DNA of 64,000 bases from a virus: positions 34,311 through 98,310 of IMG/VR virus record IMGVR_UViG_3300023174_000102; one strand, given 5' to 3'. The notes under the pieces are model-generated. The model saw nothing but the letters and a program-made list of their open reading frames with translations. It made no database searches and was not told the DNA's origin. The position numbers and the translations under genes were made by a program. Shown here piece by piece: positions 52,577 through 60,256 of the stretch. Numbering within the stretch: position 1 is the first letter of the stretch; each line of letters starts with the position of its first letter.

Positions 52577-52788
52577 GTATTAATCATAGCACTAAGACCC
52601 TTAGTTACGCAAGTCTCAATGCTGTCTCCATACCTATGATTAAACATTTGACCAGTCTCCCAAGGAAAGTCATCTTCTGTAATTAAATAAGTATTGATAG
52701 AGTCAGGGTTTGTATCCCCTGAGACTCTTCCAATGGTGTAAGTTTTAATTAAAGTTTGGTTAACATAGATAGGAACATGGATAGGCAT
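52573..52788 (-). CDS. Hypothetical protein
   Basis: 71 residues, TAATG overlap with the upstream gene. Beta-rich; no family recognised. Confidence 0.5.
   Translation of the reverse strand: MPIHVPIYVNQTLIKTYTIGRVSGDTNPDSINTYLITEDDFPWETGQMFNHRYGDSIETCVTKGLSAMINT
52583..52591 (-). promoter_or_regulatory. Extended -10, leaderless
   Basis: TGC-TATGAT, six bases, ATG 52576; lies inside the end of the upstream gene. Confidence 0.5.
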
Positions 52789-53189
52789 TACTTGATGCTC
52801 TCAATGCATGTCATTACAGCCTTAGACCAATTCTTAGCCCCTGGATATTTCATATTCGCAGTTATACCACGATTGGCATGCTTATACCAAGTAATAACTA
52901 AACCATTTTTCTTGTACACAAAATTTGGTGGGCATCCATCTGGATGGGGACCCTCATATTCTTCCCATCCTGAATCACACCAGCAATAAGTACGCATCTC
53001 AAATACATCATTAATAAATTCTGGATCGCCAGAGTTTGATGTTAGAAGGTTTGAGTAGCCATACTTGCCATATTTATCTCCACGGTACTCAGCAATAACT
53101 TCTGCAATTAAATTAAGACCTTCTGTAGCCCAATTAGCATCATAAGTCTGTACGGGAGTATTGCTAAGTAGCATTTGTCCTAATTCCAT
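52788..53189 (-). CDS. Hypothetical protein with Cys-Trp motif
   Basis: 133 residues. ATG 53189 has GGAGG six bases upstream and overlaps the upstream stop (TAATG); earlier ATGs touch the RBS. CWCDSGWEEYEGPHPDGCPPNF suggests a metal or disulfide loop. Confidence 0.5.
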   Translation of the reverse strand: MELGQMLLSNTPVQTYDANWATEGLNLIAEVIAEYRGDKYGKYGYSNLLTSNSGDPEFINDVFEMRTYCWCDSGWEEYEGPHPDGCPPNFVYKKNGLVITWYKHANRGITANMKYPGAKNWSKAVMTCIESIK

Positions 53190-53395
53190 TACCATCCTCC
53201 AAGACATTCGTTGCGTGTGTGAAATAATCTAATCTTTGTCATAATTTTGCGGGATGGAGCATAAAGCATCTCATTACAAGCACACTTATAAGACCATTCA
53301 CCAGTAAAGAAGTCATGAACATATCCTTTGGCATTAGAATACTTCTTGGCTACAAAGGTTTGGAAAGGATCAGGGATATCGTAATGCTTAAGCAT
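53189..53395 (-). CDS. Hypothetical protein
   Basis: 68 residues from ATG 53395 (GGAGGAG upstream). Two Cys in YKCACNEM. Basic end. Confidence 0.5.
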   Translation of the reverse strand: MLKHYDIPDPFQTFVAKKYSNAKGYVHDFFTGEWSYKCACNEMLYAPSRKIMTKIRLFHTRNECLGGW

Positions 53396-53618
53396 CTCTC
53401 CTCCAGTGAAGATAAGATCTAATGTACACAGCACCATAGGCTACTGCTGCAAAGATAAAACCATATTGGTCCGTTACTAAAGCATAGGCTATCCACAAAC
53501 ACTCATTGAACAATAAAACAAACCATCCCCAAAGAGTTTTCTTGCCTACAAAGTAAATACCAGACACACCTATGCAGGCAAGTACCCAGTGTGCGTAATC
53601 AGTAATCCATTGAATCAT
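53388..53618 (-). CDS. Small membrane protein
   Basis: 76 residues from ATG 53618, fixed by the promoter. Three short hydrophobic helices (about 8-24, 31-48, 52-68). Nicotinamide-transporter-like aromatic content but too short to say. Confidence 0.5.
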   Translation of the reverse strand: MIQWITDYAHWVLACIGVSGIYFVGKKTLWGWFVLLFNECLWIAYALVTDQYGFIFAAVAYGAVYIRSYLHWRRDA

Positions 53619-53624
53619 ATATTC

Positions 53625-53653
53625 AGTATACACCAAAGTCAGGGTTTGGTCAA
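53625..53653 (-). promoter_or_regulatory. Promoter, leaderless
   Basis: TTGACC (53648-53653), 17 bases, TATACT (53625-53630), six bases, ATG 53618. Confidence 0.7.
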
Positions 53654-54163
53654 GTCAAATGCTTTTGATAACAATTTTTTGTATGATTCATAACAATCTA
53701 AAATGTCTTCCATTTTAAAATGTTCCTTCTTGTATTCTGAAGAGGTTTTGCTTGATCTTAAGTATGTATTTTCTCTGTTGTCTGCTGTTACAGGCACATA
53801 AATGTCTAATGGATTTACTTGAAATTGAAGATCATTAGAAATTTTTAACAATACTTTTTCTGGAAACGCTATTAGGTCTTCATATTTAATAATAATACTT
53901 GCATTTTCATATAAAAAATTGTACATATCTTTGTACTCATTATTATATCTTTTGCTATATTCTTCATTTGGATGATAATGCCTTCTCATAGTAACATGAG
54001 AGTGAATTGATTCAAAAGGATCTCGTACAACAGTTATAATAAAGCGATCAGGGTTCTCAGGAATATGAAAATAGTTTATCTCTTGCCTGAAGTTATTTAG
54101 CAGTAGGTTTGATAAATAGTTTGCACCAGATCTAGGGTATGTGACAATTGCTATATCGGACAT
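53639..54163 (-). CDS. Sulfotransferase-like protein, copy 1
   Basis: 174 residues from ATG 54163 (MSDIAIVTYP). 5'-phosphosulfate loop YPRSGANYL and 3'-phosphate motif RDPFES are both present, so PAPS binding is likely. Shorter than most sulfotransferases. Acceptor unknown. Confidence 0.75.
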   Translation of the reverse strand: MSDIAIVTYPRSGANYLSNLLLNNFRQEINYFHIPENPDRFIITVVRDPFESIHSHVTMRRHYHPNEEYSKRYNNEYKDMYNFLYENASIIIKYEDLIAFPEKVLLKISNDLQFQVNPLDIYVPVTADNRENTYLRSSKTSSEYKKEHFKMEDILDCYESYKKLLSKAFDLTKP

Positions 54164-54164
54164 A

Positions 54165-54290
54165 TTACGATACAAGGCCCATGGAAAGATGATCTAAGCA
54201 AACATCTGCTACTACATAGTCGGCGTGGTTTACTACTATGTCGTAATGTGTTGCATCCTTATCACAAAAAAAACATTTAGACTTTTTCAT
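54165..54290 (-). CDS. Small zinc-binding protein
   Basis: 41 residues. CFFC then CLDH, a C2CH zinc site like the DUF7455-type modules. Leaderless start. Confidence 0.55.
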   Translation of the reverse strand: MKKSKCFFCDKDATHYDIVVNHADYVVADVCLDHLSMGLVS

Positions 54291-54296
54291 TTAATT

Positions 54297-54305
54297 ATTA
54301 TACCA
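54297..54305 (-). promoter_or_regulatory. Extended -10, leaderless
   Basis: TGG-TATAAT, six bases, ATG 54290. Confidence 0.6.
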
Positions 54306-55733
54306 TCAAACAAAATCAAACCAGATTGGCATTATATATCTTGAACCATTTGCTGGTCCTACATGATACCAATAGTGAGGATTTCCAGGGAATATAACCA
54401 AATCACCAGCCTTTGGCTTAAGTGATAATCCCTGATTAATAAATGACAAACCTCCACCATCATAATCATCATTTAAATAAACCCAACCTGCCATATGATT
54501 TGAGTCTTTGTGACCCATGTCATCTATTGGTATAGTTGGACTATTATTATGAACCCATTGAGCAAAACGAGAATTTCTTGGCTTTAGTTTTACACCAAAT
54601 TCTTTTTCTACGATAGACTGAATACCAGGTATATATTTTTCTGAATAGGTAAGTGAATCATAATACAATAAGGATAGCGTAGGATTTCCAAAACTGTCTG
54701 GTTGCAAAGGACGATTATTGCTTGTTTCTGTACTATTTATAAGTCCTATAATATGTTCACACTCTTCTTTGCTTAGATAATTCTCAAACACTTTTATGTT
54801 GTTAGGATTACTTCCAATATTATTAAAGTTTTGTACTGTTAGGTCAGAATAACCAATGACATTTCCTTCAGGCACCACAATATCATTAAAGTTTTTTACC
54901 ATATCCAACAACTTGCTAATATCTTCTTGATCAGTATGAATCATAAAATCATAAATTCCAAATTGCTGAGATAGATTTCTTATTTGTGCAACAACATCAA
55001 CCAATTTTCCCTTTATTAAATGATTCTGCTGTCTAACTGGGGCATTCTTGTCATACTTAACATGCTTTTCATCGTCTGGATGGGTCGTAATAAGTGGGTC
55101 AATAATAACTATTGGCTTTACCTTATCTAGATCAATCTTTTTAAACTGGTCTCTAAACAATAGATTATCATCAACATAAATATATTCACAATGTTTGTTT
55201 GCTATTCCAATTGTTGTATCTGACGAGCCAACAACTGCCATATGGGTTTTGTGCTGATGAGCATCCATCAAATCCATAAACTTGTCCATCCAAACTGCAG
55301 AGATAGCAACTCTTTTTGCAAGAGTATCGATAAGTGATGGGTCGTGCATGTAATGATCTATAACTATTTTCTCAGACTTATCGTTTCCTTCATCTCCCCA
55401 TCTTCCAGAAACAAGGTTTACACCAATTCTTCCAGGTGCAAACTTATTTAAGGTATCAACAATCTTAGCAGCATAGTCAGGACTTGTTCCGTATGCTGGT
55501 AGTGCAATTGTCATTATTAGTTGATTTGTTTTTTCTAATGCCTCTTTTATAACTAATGAAAAATCAATACCTCCTGGGCCGTATGGAAGCAAAACAGATT
55601 TCACATTGGCTCCATCTAATTCTTGTGCCATGCCAAGAATTCCCTGAAGGTCTAGGTTTTCAATGCTGTCGTTTATCTGCCAGTGTCTTCTCCACATCCA
55701 GTGAAATGTTATAGGCTTATTGTTATTTTCCAT
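54306..55733 (-). CDS. Luciferase-like monooxygenase / 2OG oxygenase fusion
   Basis: 475 residues, RBS GGAAG. Residues 1 to about 300 follow the flavin-dependent luciferase/SsuD barrel (FHWMWRRHW; FAPGRIGVNLVSGRWGDEG; DFMIHTDQ). Residues about 310-475 are a prolyl-hydroxylase-like oxygenase: H408-x-D410, distal H457, R465. Both halves keep their key motifs, so the protein may carry out two successive oxidations. Upstream of a sulfotransferase and next to another oxygenase. I know of no described enzyme with this pairing, but could not search. Confidence 0.75.
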   Translation of the reverse strand: MENNNKPITFHWMWRRHWQINDSIENLDLQGILGMAQELDGANVKSVLLPYGPGGIDFSLVIKEALEKTNQLIMTIALPAYGTSPDYAAKIVDTLNKFAPGRIGVNLVSGRWGDEGNDKSEKIVIDHYMHDPSLIDTLAKRVAISAVWMDKFMDLMDAHQHKTHMAVVGSSDTTIGIANKHCEYIYVDDNLLFRDQFKKIDLDKVKPIVIIDPLITTHPDDEKHVKYDKNAPVRQQNHLIKGKLVDVVAQIRNLSQQFGIYDFMIHTDQEDISKLLDMVKNFNDIVVPEGNVIGYSDLTVQNFNNIGSNPNNIKVFENYLSKEECEHIIGLINSTETSNNRPLQPDSFGNPTLSLLYYDSLTYSEKYIPGIQSIVEKEFGVKLKPRNSRFAQWVHNNSPTIPIDDMGHKDSNHMAGWVYLNDDYDGGGLSFINQGLSLKPKAGDLVIFPGNPHYWYHVGPANGSRYIMPIWFDFV

Positions 55734-55977
55734 TGTTATTTATTCTTCCTTTAGTTTTAAACCAAGAACCTATCTTTGAATAGGAAACTTTGCTTCTTAG
55801 TATTTCTGCAAAACTTTCATGTGATATTTCTGAACCAAGGTATTCTTGTCCTGTTTCAAGATCAATTAACTTCCACTTACCTGGTGCTTTTGTATGTAGT
55901 ATTAGATCAATTGGATGGTCGTAATCATTAACCTCAGAACCATCTAGCAGTTTTCTTTTTTTTATTTCATCGTTCAT
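55723..55977 (-). CDS. Hypothetical protein
   Basis: 84 residues from ATG 55977, three bases after the upstream oxygenase stop; overlaps the fusion gene by 11 bases. Beta-rich (PGKWKLIDLETGQEYLG). May be an accessory to its neighbours. Confidence 0.5.
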   Translation of the reverse strand: MNDEIKKRKLLDGSEVNDYDHPIDLILHTKAPGKWKLIDLETGQEYLGSEISHESFAEILRSKVSYSKIGSWFKTKGRINNNGK

Positions 55978-55979
55978 TT

Positions 55980-56594
55980 TTACACTACCGTAAACCAAAT
56001 AGGCAAGGTGTATCTGTCTCCAGATAAAATCTTTGTAACTTCATGAGCGTAATGCATATTTCCAGGGAATATAACTAAATCGCCAGTCTTTGGTTTAATA
56101 GAAAGATTGTGCGTTTCAAATTTAATCTCTCCACCCTCATAGTTATCATTTAAATAAATAATAATTGGCAAGTGATTCTCTGTTACATAACCAAGGTCAT
56201 CTACATGAGTATTTAAATAAGATCCAGTCTCCCAGTGAACAACACCCAAAAAGTCTTCTTTTTCTGCTATCTTGATATCCCCTAGTTTATATGCTTTTTC
56301 AATTTCATCTTTAACTCTACTTATAAGGTTATACTTATCAGGTAGACCATCATACTTATGCATATAGGTTAATGGTTCTCCATTAGGACCTTTTTGAGAA
56401 ACAAAACGATGAGAGGCTCTTTCTTCTAGTCCTTCCATCAAATAAGATATTTCCTCTTCTTTTAAGAAATTAGAAATAGTCACAATGTTTTTTGTAGAGT
56501 TGCCCAGTTTATTTAAAAATTTATGATACGACTCAGTTCTTTCAATTGCTTCAGGATTATTGCCGACGGGCTTGTTATTTATCATGTATGCCAT
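55980..56594 (-). CDS. Fe(II)/2OG oxygenase (prolyl-4-hydroxylase-like)
   Basis: 204 residues. NTHVDDLG (H-x-D), YLNDNYEGGEIKFE, IKPKTGDLVIFPGN, YAHEV (His), DRYTLPIW (Arg). The core is close to the C-terminal half of the fusion protein and to the tandem set at 37-39.5 kb. ATG 56594 is set by TATAAT six bases upstream. Confidence 0.8.
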   Translation of the reverse strand: MAYMINNKPVGNNPEAIERTESYHKFLNKLGNSTKNIVTISNFLKEEEISYLMEGLEERASHRFVSQKGPNGEPLTYMHKYDGLPDKYNLISRVKDEIEKAYKLGDIKIAEKEDFLGVVHWETGSYLNTHVDDLGYVTENHLPIIIYLNDNYEGGEIKFETHNLSIKPKTGDLVIFPGNMHYAHEVTKILSGDRYTLPIWFTVV

Positions 56595-56600
56595 ATAACC

Positions 56601-56606
56601 ATTATA
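56601..56606 (-). promoter_or_regulatory. -10 box of leaderless promoter
   Basis: TATAAT, six bases, ATG 56594. Confidence 0.55.
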
Positions 56607-56656
56607 CACTATAACCTGATCTACTAAGTTGGCATGACTATAGCCTTGGATTAATG

Positions 56657-57235
56657 CTATATTGCCTTTTCTAAGAAACTATTGTAAATTTCGTAAGTCC
56701 TTGAAAGATCTTGTTCTTTTACTATCTCCCTTATTTTTTCATATTCTTTGATATTTTTACTAGATACTACATGGTTTCTATATGGCTTATCTACCAAATT
56801 ACTTTTATATCTATCTTCAATTATATCAATTGACATTTTTTCTGCTATTTTTTTTACTGTTTCAAATGGAGAATTTATTAAAGATTCATACTTTACTATA
56901 ATGTCAAAATTATCAACGATATCCATATCATTTTGAGTAAACCAATCAGAAAAGCAGTACTTCCTGGGTTCAGATAAAAAATCTTCAATACTGCCATTTT
57001 TATAATAAATAGCATCCATAGCAACATAAGAAGACAAAAAGTCTACTGGATCTCTTACTATCGTTATCATTTTATTATTCTGTAACTCATGACTTTTTTT
57101 AACATATATCCCTGTATGCTGCTCAATCCTATTCTGAAGATAGTGAGACCCTGATCTTGGAATTGTGACAATGGAGTACTCTGAGGTTGGTTTCTTGATC
57201 TTCGTGTTTGGCTTATAGTCGTCAAGGTTATCCAT
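56657..57235 (-). CDS. Sulfotransferase-like protein, copy 2
   Basis: 192 residues. IPRSGSHYL (5'-phosphosulfate loop) and RDPVDFLSSY (3'-phosphate motif). Paralogue of 53639-54163. Leaderless start with an extended -10. Confidence 0.75.
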   Translation of the reverse strand: MDNLDDYKPNTKIKKPTSEYSIVTIPRSGSHYLQNRIEQHTGIYVKKSHELQNNKMITIVRDPVDFLSSYVAMDAIYYKNGSIEDFLSEPRKYCFSDWFTQNDMDIVDNFDIIVKYESLINSPFETVKKIAEKMSIDIIEDRYKSNLVDKPYRNHVVSSKNIKEYEKIREIVKEQDLSRTYEIYNSFLEKAI

Positions 57236-57241
57236 TATTTA

Positions 57242-57250
57242 ATTATACCA
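57242..57250 (-). promoter_or_regulatory. Extended -10, leaderless
   Basis: TGG-TATAAT, six bases, ATG 57235. The 57251-57337 gap holds a GCCCT/AGGGC inverted repeat (57313-57325) without a T run. Confidence 0.6.
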
Positions 57251-57337
57251 TTCGGCGAAAAGTTGTAAAGTCTTTAAAGTTCGGCGCAAAATAGAAGTAA
57301 TAAACCTCCCTATGCCCTAAAAGGGCAATAGTGGTTA

Positions 57338-57784
57338 CTATCCTTCATTTGCCCATTTCCTTAAATTGCACAAACCATGTGCTGGTCTAACATTTTCCAA
57401 TGTGTCTGAGCCACCCTTTGCAATAGGAACAACATGGTCAATATGCAAACCTTGCTCCCAACCATTGACCCCACATTTTCGGGGAGCCATAAAATCAATC
57501 TCTAAACCACATATATAACAATCAATCCCATAAACAGATATAACCTGGAGTTCGTTATAGTCGTTCGTAATCTTTGCTCTGCGTCTTCTGTTTTTAGATC
57601 GTTCTCTATCTCTTACCTTATCAAGGTTTGAAGCACGATATTTGGCTGTCACAGAACGGCGATTATTTTTGGCATATCGTAATCTATTATAGACACTGGA
57701 CGCTTTCAAACACTCAACACATGGTTTAGTCTTATGGTTATGGTGTTTGCGATAGCCAGCATAGGTTCCACAGTTAGGATACAT
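57338..57784 (-). CDS. HNH endonuclease with basic N-terminus
   Basis: 148 residues from ATG 57784 (TTG 57805 also possible). N-terminal Cys/His region, a strongly basic middle (DRERSKNRRRRAK), then the HNH core: CYICG, LHIDHVVPIAKGG, CNLRKW. Likely a nicking or homing-type nuclease. A GGTTTGACCAAACC palindrome lies at its start. Confidence 0.8.
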   Translation of the reverse strand: MYPNCGTYAGYRKHHNHKTKPCVECLKASSVYNRLRYAKNNRRSVTAKYRASNLDKVRDRERSKNRRRRAKITNDYNELQVISVYGIDCYICGLEIDFMAPRKCGVNGWEQGLHIDHVVPIAKGGSDTLENVRPAHGLCNLRKWANEG

Positions 57785-58013
57785 CAGGGTTTGACCAAAC
57801 CTCAAAGCACTTGCTACATTGAATGCCTACATCACGCATATACCATTTATGGTCACATTCACCAATGACTGTATGGTCTTGCCATCCCTTATTTCGTTGC
57901 TGTATCTTAAACTTTCCATTAGGGTCATGGACATGGCACAAACCATTTTTGCGAAAATCCTCAACATCTATGCTGCAAGGGGTTTTCTTTTTGGTAAGGG
58001 CTTTACATCTCAT
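57774..58013 (-). CDS. Zinc-binding hypothetical protein
   Basis: 79 residues. Cys/His sites CKALTKKKTPC, CHVH and CDHKW then CSKC. GATACT six bases before the ATG hints at leaderless transcription. Overlaps the HNH gene start. Confidence 0.5.
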   Translation of the reverse strand: MRCKALTKKKTPCSIDVEDFRKNGLCHVHDPNGKFKIQQRNKGWQDHTVIGECDHKWYMRDVGIQCSKCFEVWSNPDVS

Positions 58014-58070
58014 AAACCAAGTATCTCAGATTTTGCGGGGGATGTCAAGAAAGGATCATAATCCCTAGTA

Positions 58071-58172
58071 CTACAATACCTTATAGCACTTAGGGCAAGA
58101 CTTTGTAGGGTTCTTGGTTTGATAGGGTACTTGGAACATAACCCCACAGTCAAAGCATAGGACATCAAGCAT
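58071..58172 (-). CDS. Small zinc ribbon
   Basis: 33 residues, RBS AGGAG. CFDC and CPKC, a minimal four-cysteine ribbon. Confidence 0.5.
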   Translation of the reverse strand: MLDVLCFDCGVMFQVPYQTKNPTKSCPKCYKVL

Positions 58173-58278
58173 TGTTGCTCCTATGGTATCTGGCATAGCA
58201 GGATACACAGTATGTGCCAGAGGTAGTTACTTGGGTTGCGTTGGTATTTCCACATATGGAGCATGTAAGTCCAGTCAT
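58165..58278 (-). CDS. Small zinc ribbon
   Basis: 37 residues. CSIC and CVSC with basic end. Leaderless; overlaps the next gene by eight bases. Confidence 0.55.
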   Translation of the reverse strand: MTGLTCSICGNTNATQVTTSGTYCVSCYARYHRSNNA

Positions 58279-58284
58279 GGTTTA

Positions 58285-58290
58285 ATTATA
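58285..58290 (-). promoter_or_regulatory. -10 box of leaderless promoter
   Basis: TATAAT, six bases, ATG 58278. Confidence 0.55.
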
Positions 58291-58329
58291 CCTTATCTCA
58301 CGAAAGAGTGGATACCGTCGGTTTTATGG

Positions 58330-58518
58330 TTATCCACAGGCTATGCAGTAGAATGGAACTCTGAAGTTATCTCTATTTGTATAGATGGTTTGAGAGCATC
58401 CTGAACATTTGATATGGCCCATAGTGGGATCTTTGTCTACCATTTTAATTGTGAGACTTTTTGTATAGTATACCTTTGTGGCATACCAGGTTAGTGCTAT
58501 AGCGATTATTGTTGTCAT
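58330..58518 (-). CDS. Membrane-anchored zinc ribbon
   Basis: 62 residues: short hydrophobic N-terminal helix (TTIIAIALTWYA), then CSGC and CIAC. Its end covers the DnaA-box-like TTATCCACA at 58330. Confidence 0.5.
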   Translation of the reverse strand: MTTIIAIALTWYATKVYYTKSLTIKMVDKDPTMGHIKCSGCSQTIYTNRDNFRVPFYCIACG

Positions 58519-58524
58519 ATGTCT

Positions 58525-58533
58525 ATGATAGCA
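58525..58533 (-). promoter_or_regulatory. Extended -10, leaderless
   Basis: TGC-TATCAT, six bases, ATG 58518. Confidence 0.45.
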
Positions 58534-58731
58534 CATCAAGATGAACAGTTATCCACATGTAAGTAAGCATTAAAAATGAACTTATCCACAAGTTTATCCA
58601 CAGATTAATCTTACTGATTATTTAAATAAATAGTCTAGAAGTGGAGCAAAGTGGAGGATAGTGGGTTAGTGAGCACTTTTAAAGAGGGCGTCGTAATCCC
58701 TGGCGGGTTTTGCAGGCTATCACAAAACCTT

Positions 58732-58774
58732 CAAACCCCAAACCTTCAAACCCCAAACCTTCAAACCTCAAACC
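58732..58774 (+). repeat. Tandem CAAACC repeats
   Basis: Six CAAACC copies start at 58732, 58739, 58747, 58754, 58762 and 58769, alternating 7 and 8 bases apart (15-base period). Resembles iterons. Confidence 0.85.
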
Positions 58775-58803
58775 CCGATTTTGGATGATACCACAGATAT
58801 AAT

Positions 58804-58816
58804 GGTTTGTCAAACC
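58804..58816. repeat. GGTTTG-T-CAAACC palindrome
   Basis: Perfect 13-base palindrome; relatives at 57788-57801 and 59186-59198. Confidence 0.7.
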
Positions 58817-58926
58817 TTAAAACCATATAAAAAAATCCACAAATCTGGGGAAAAATGTGGATAATCGTAATGTTTTATTTTAAAAAGATTTAAAAATATT
58901 TAGAAACCAGGATATATGGTTTGTTA

Positions 58927-59169
58927 TTACCATAGGGTTAATTGTGTGTACTTTAACTCTTTATCCCCTGGGATTTCGCCCTCTGAGAAGTGTCCTGACT
59001 TTGCCTCTTCATCTGACCCCTGCAAAAAATCGGGGGTAAAAGAAAAGAAATGAGACAAACCTATAGCATGAGTAACAGTAACAAAAGAATTCCACATGTT
59101 ATCAGAGAAGGCTTTATATCCTTTTGGATCTCTTTTAGCATAATCTGCAAAATGGCTTTTAGGACTCAT
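58927..59169 (-). CDS. Hypothetical protein beside the origin region
   Basis: 80 residues. His/Phe-rich middle (HAIGLSHFFSF), acidic C-terminal part. Leaderless; its promoter is overlapped upstream by a palindrome that could be an operator. No family recognised. Confidence 0.55.
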   Translation of the reverse strand: MSPKSHFADYAKRDPKGYKAFSDNMWNSFVTVTHAIGLSHFFSFTPDFLQGSDEEAKSGHFSEGEIPGDKELKYTQLTLW

Positions 59170-59175
59170 AATACA

Positions 59176-59184
59176 ATTATAACA
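59176..59184 (-). promoter_or_regulatory. Extended -10, leaderless
   Basis: TGT-TATAAT, six bases, ATG 59169. The palindrome 59186-59198 occupies the spacer. Confidence 0.6.
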
Positions 59185-59185
59185 T

Positions 59186-59299
59186 GGTTTGACAAACCTG
59201 GTTTGATATGATATAAGGTTTGGGGAAAATAAAGTTTGGTTCGTAATGTCCTGGTTTGGGGAAATTATGGTTTGGTTCGTAATAAGGTTTGATGGTTTG
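59186..59299. repeat. GGTTTG repeat array
   Basis: Palindrome GGTTTG-A-CAAACC (59186-59198), then GGTTTG at 59200, 59217, 59253, 59269, 59286 and 59294. 59217-59249 and 59253-59285 are an imperfect direct repeat (GGTTTGGGGAAA, then GTTTGGTTCGTAAT). Fills most of the 177-base gap between genes. Confidence 0.8.
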
Positions 59300-59346
59300 A
59301 AATAGGCACCGCCCCGTTCCAGCCCCGCAGGGCCAGAATGGAAAGC

Positions 59347-59610
59347 CTAGTCCTCGTCGCCCATTAAGTCATCAAGTGTTTCAAACCCTGTATCCTCAAC
59401 ATCCAAACCTTCAAGCAACAAATCAAATGTTTCGTTTATGTATTGCTCTAGTGTTGGTGTGTGGTTAATGATACCCTCGGCAAATGCAAAAGCAAGTGGC
59501 AAGCCTAAGTCATTGTATTCAAAGAAGTCTGACATTTCGTCATCTCCTTTGTAGTGAATCCATAACTGTCCTAAGATTAGTGCCTTGTTCTCAAAGGTTG
59601 TTGTAAGCAT
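59347..59610 (-). CDS. Acidic hypothetical protein
   Basis: 87 residues, very acidic C-terminus (LDDLMGDED). Overlaps the next gene by 20 bases. Possible DNA mimic by charge only. Confidence 0.5.
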   Translation of the reverse strand: MLTTTFENKALILGQLWIHYKGDDEMSDFFEYNDLGLPLAFAFAEGIINHTPTLEQYINETFDLLLEGLDVEDTGFETLDDLMGDED

Positions 59611-59797
59611 AATTAGTACCTTCCTTAGTTTCTTTGGCTGACTCTGCTATTACCTGTAAACGATTATACACTACATGGGGTTGGGATTTTGCCAAGTATT
59701 CCCCGACTAATTCCAAATCTACACGCAGGTCAGATACCATGTTGCCTAACTTCATGGCAACCTTTTCTTCCTCTGTTGTTCTACGACTTACACGCAT
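59591..59797 (-). CDS. Small helical protein
   Basis: 68 residues, RBS AGGGAGA. Two helices, no cysteines. Confidence 0.55.
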   Translation of the reverse strand: MRVSRRTTEEEKVAMKLGNMVSDLRVDLELVGEYLAKSQPHVVYNRLQVIAESAKETKEGTNYAYNNL

Positions 59798-59814
59798 AGT
59801 TCTCCCTTGTATTC

Positions 59815-59843
59815 ATTGTATCAAAAAGTGGGGGAAAGAGCAA
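59815..59843 (-). promoter_or_regulatory. Probable promoter
   Basis: TTGCTC, 17 bases, TACAAT, then a short leader with RBS before ATG 59797. Confidence 0.5.
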
Positions 59844-59890
59844 GCCCCACGCCTGCCCCTTCCACCCTATTAATCTAGGTGACCCAATAC

Positions 59891-60256
59891 CTAGATCTGA
59901 TCAACTAAACTTGGTGCGTATGCTGCTACAAATGAAGCCCAGTTTACTTTAACATCTGAGCCGTGCTCGTATACAGTTTTATGTAGTAGGTCGACAATGA
60001 CTGTCATGTCTCCTAGTTCGTAGTTAGGACCGTTGACTGCATAGATACCAAACCCTGTCTCCTCTAGCACGGAATCCTGAATAAGATAACTAATCATCAT
60101 ACGTGTAGCATATGAGTCATCTGACCACCTAGGCTTTGAATGCTCCAGGGCCATTGCTAGGTCCCGTTGCCATTCTGTCTCACCCCAGTGGCTGTAGAGT
60201 ACTACTGCAGGATGTGCGTCTGAGTCTTTAAATACGTAGTTAATACGGGCTCCCAT
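59891..60256 (-). CDS. Hypothetical protein
   Basis: 121 residues, GGAG upstream. GARINYVFKDSDAHPAVVLYSHWG resembles a phage family of unknown function found in actinophages; alpha/beta. Confidence 0.55.
   Translation of the reverse strand: MGARINYVFKDSDAHPAVVLYSHWGETEWQRDLAMALEHSKPRWSDDSYATRMMISYLIQDSVLEETGFGIYAVNGPNYELGDMTVIVDLLHKTVYEHGSDVKVNWASFVAAYAPSLVDQI

Larger units (their letters stand above)
58540..58926. other. Candidate replication origin
   Basis: About 390 bases without a gene. Perfect TTATCCACA (the E. coli DnaA-box consensus) at 58549, 58582 and 58594 on plus and 58856 on minus; a fifth lies just outside at 58330. AT-rich stretches and tandem CAAACC repeats lie between. The layout matches bacterial oriC or phage ori regions; function not proven. 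Confidence 0.6.

Noticed and set aside
57313-57325. Terminator at GCCCT/AGGGC
   Set aside because: Five-base-pair stem without a T run on either strand.
58732-58774. CRISPR-like array
   Set aside because: Units of 7-8 bases with no spacers and no cas genes; iteron-like instead.
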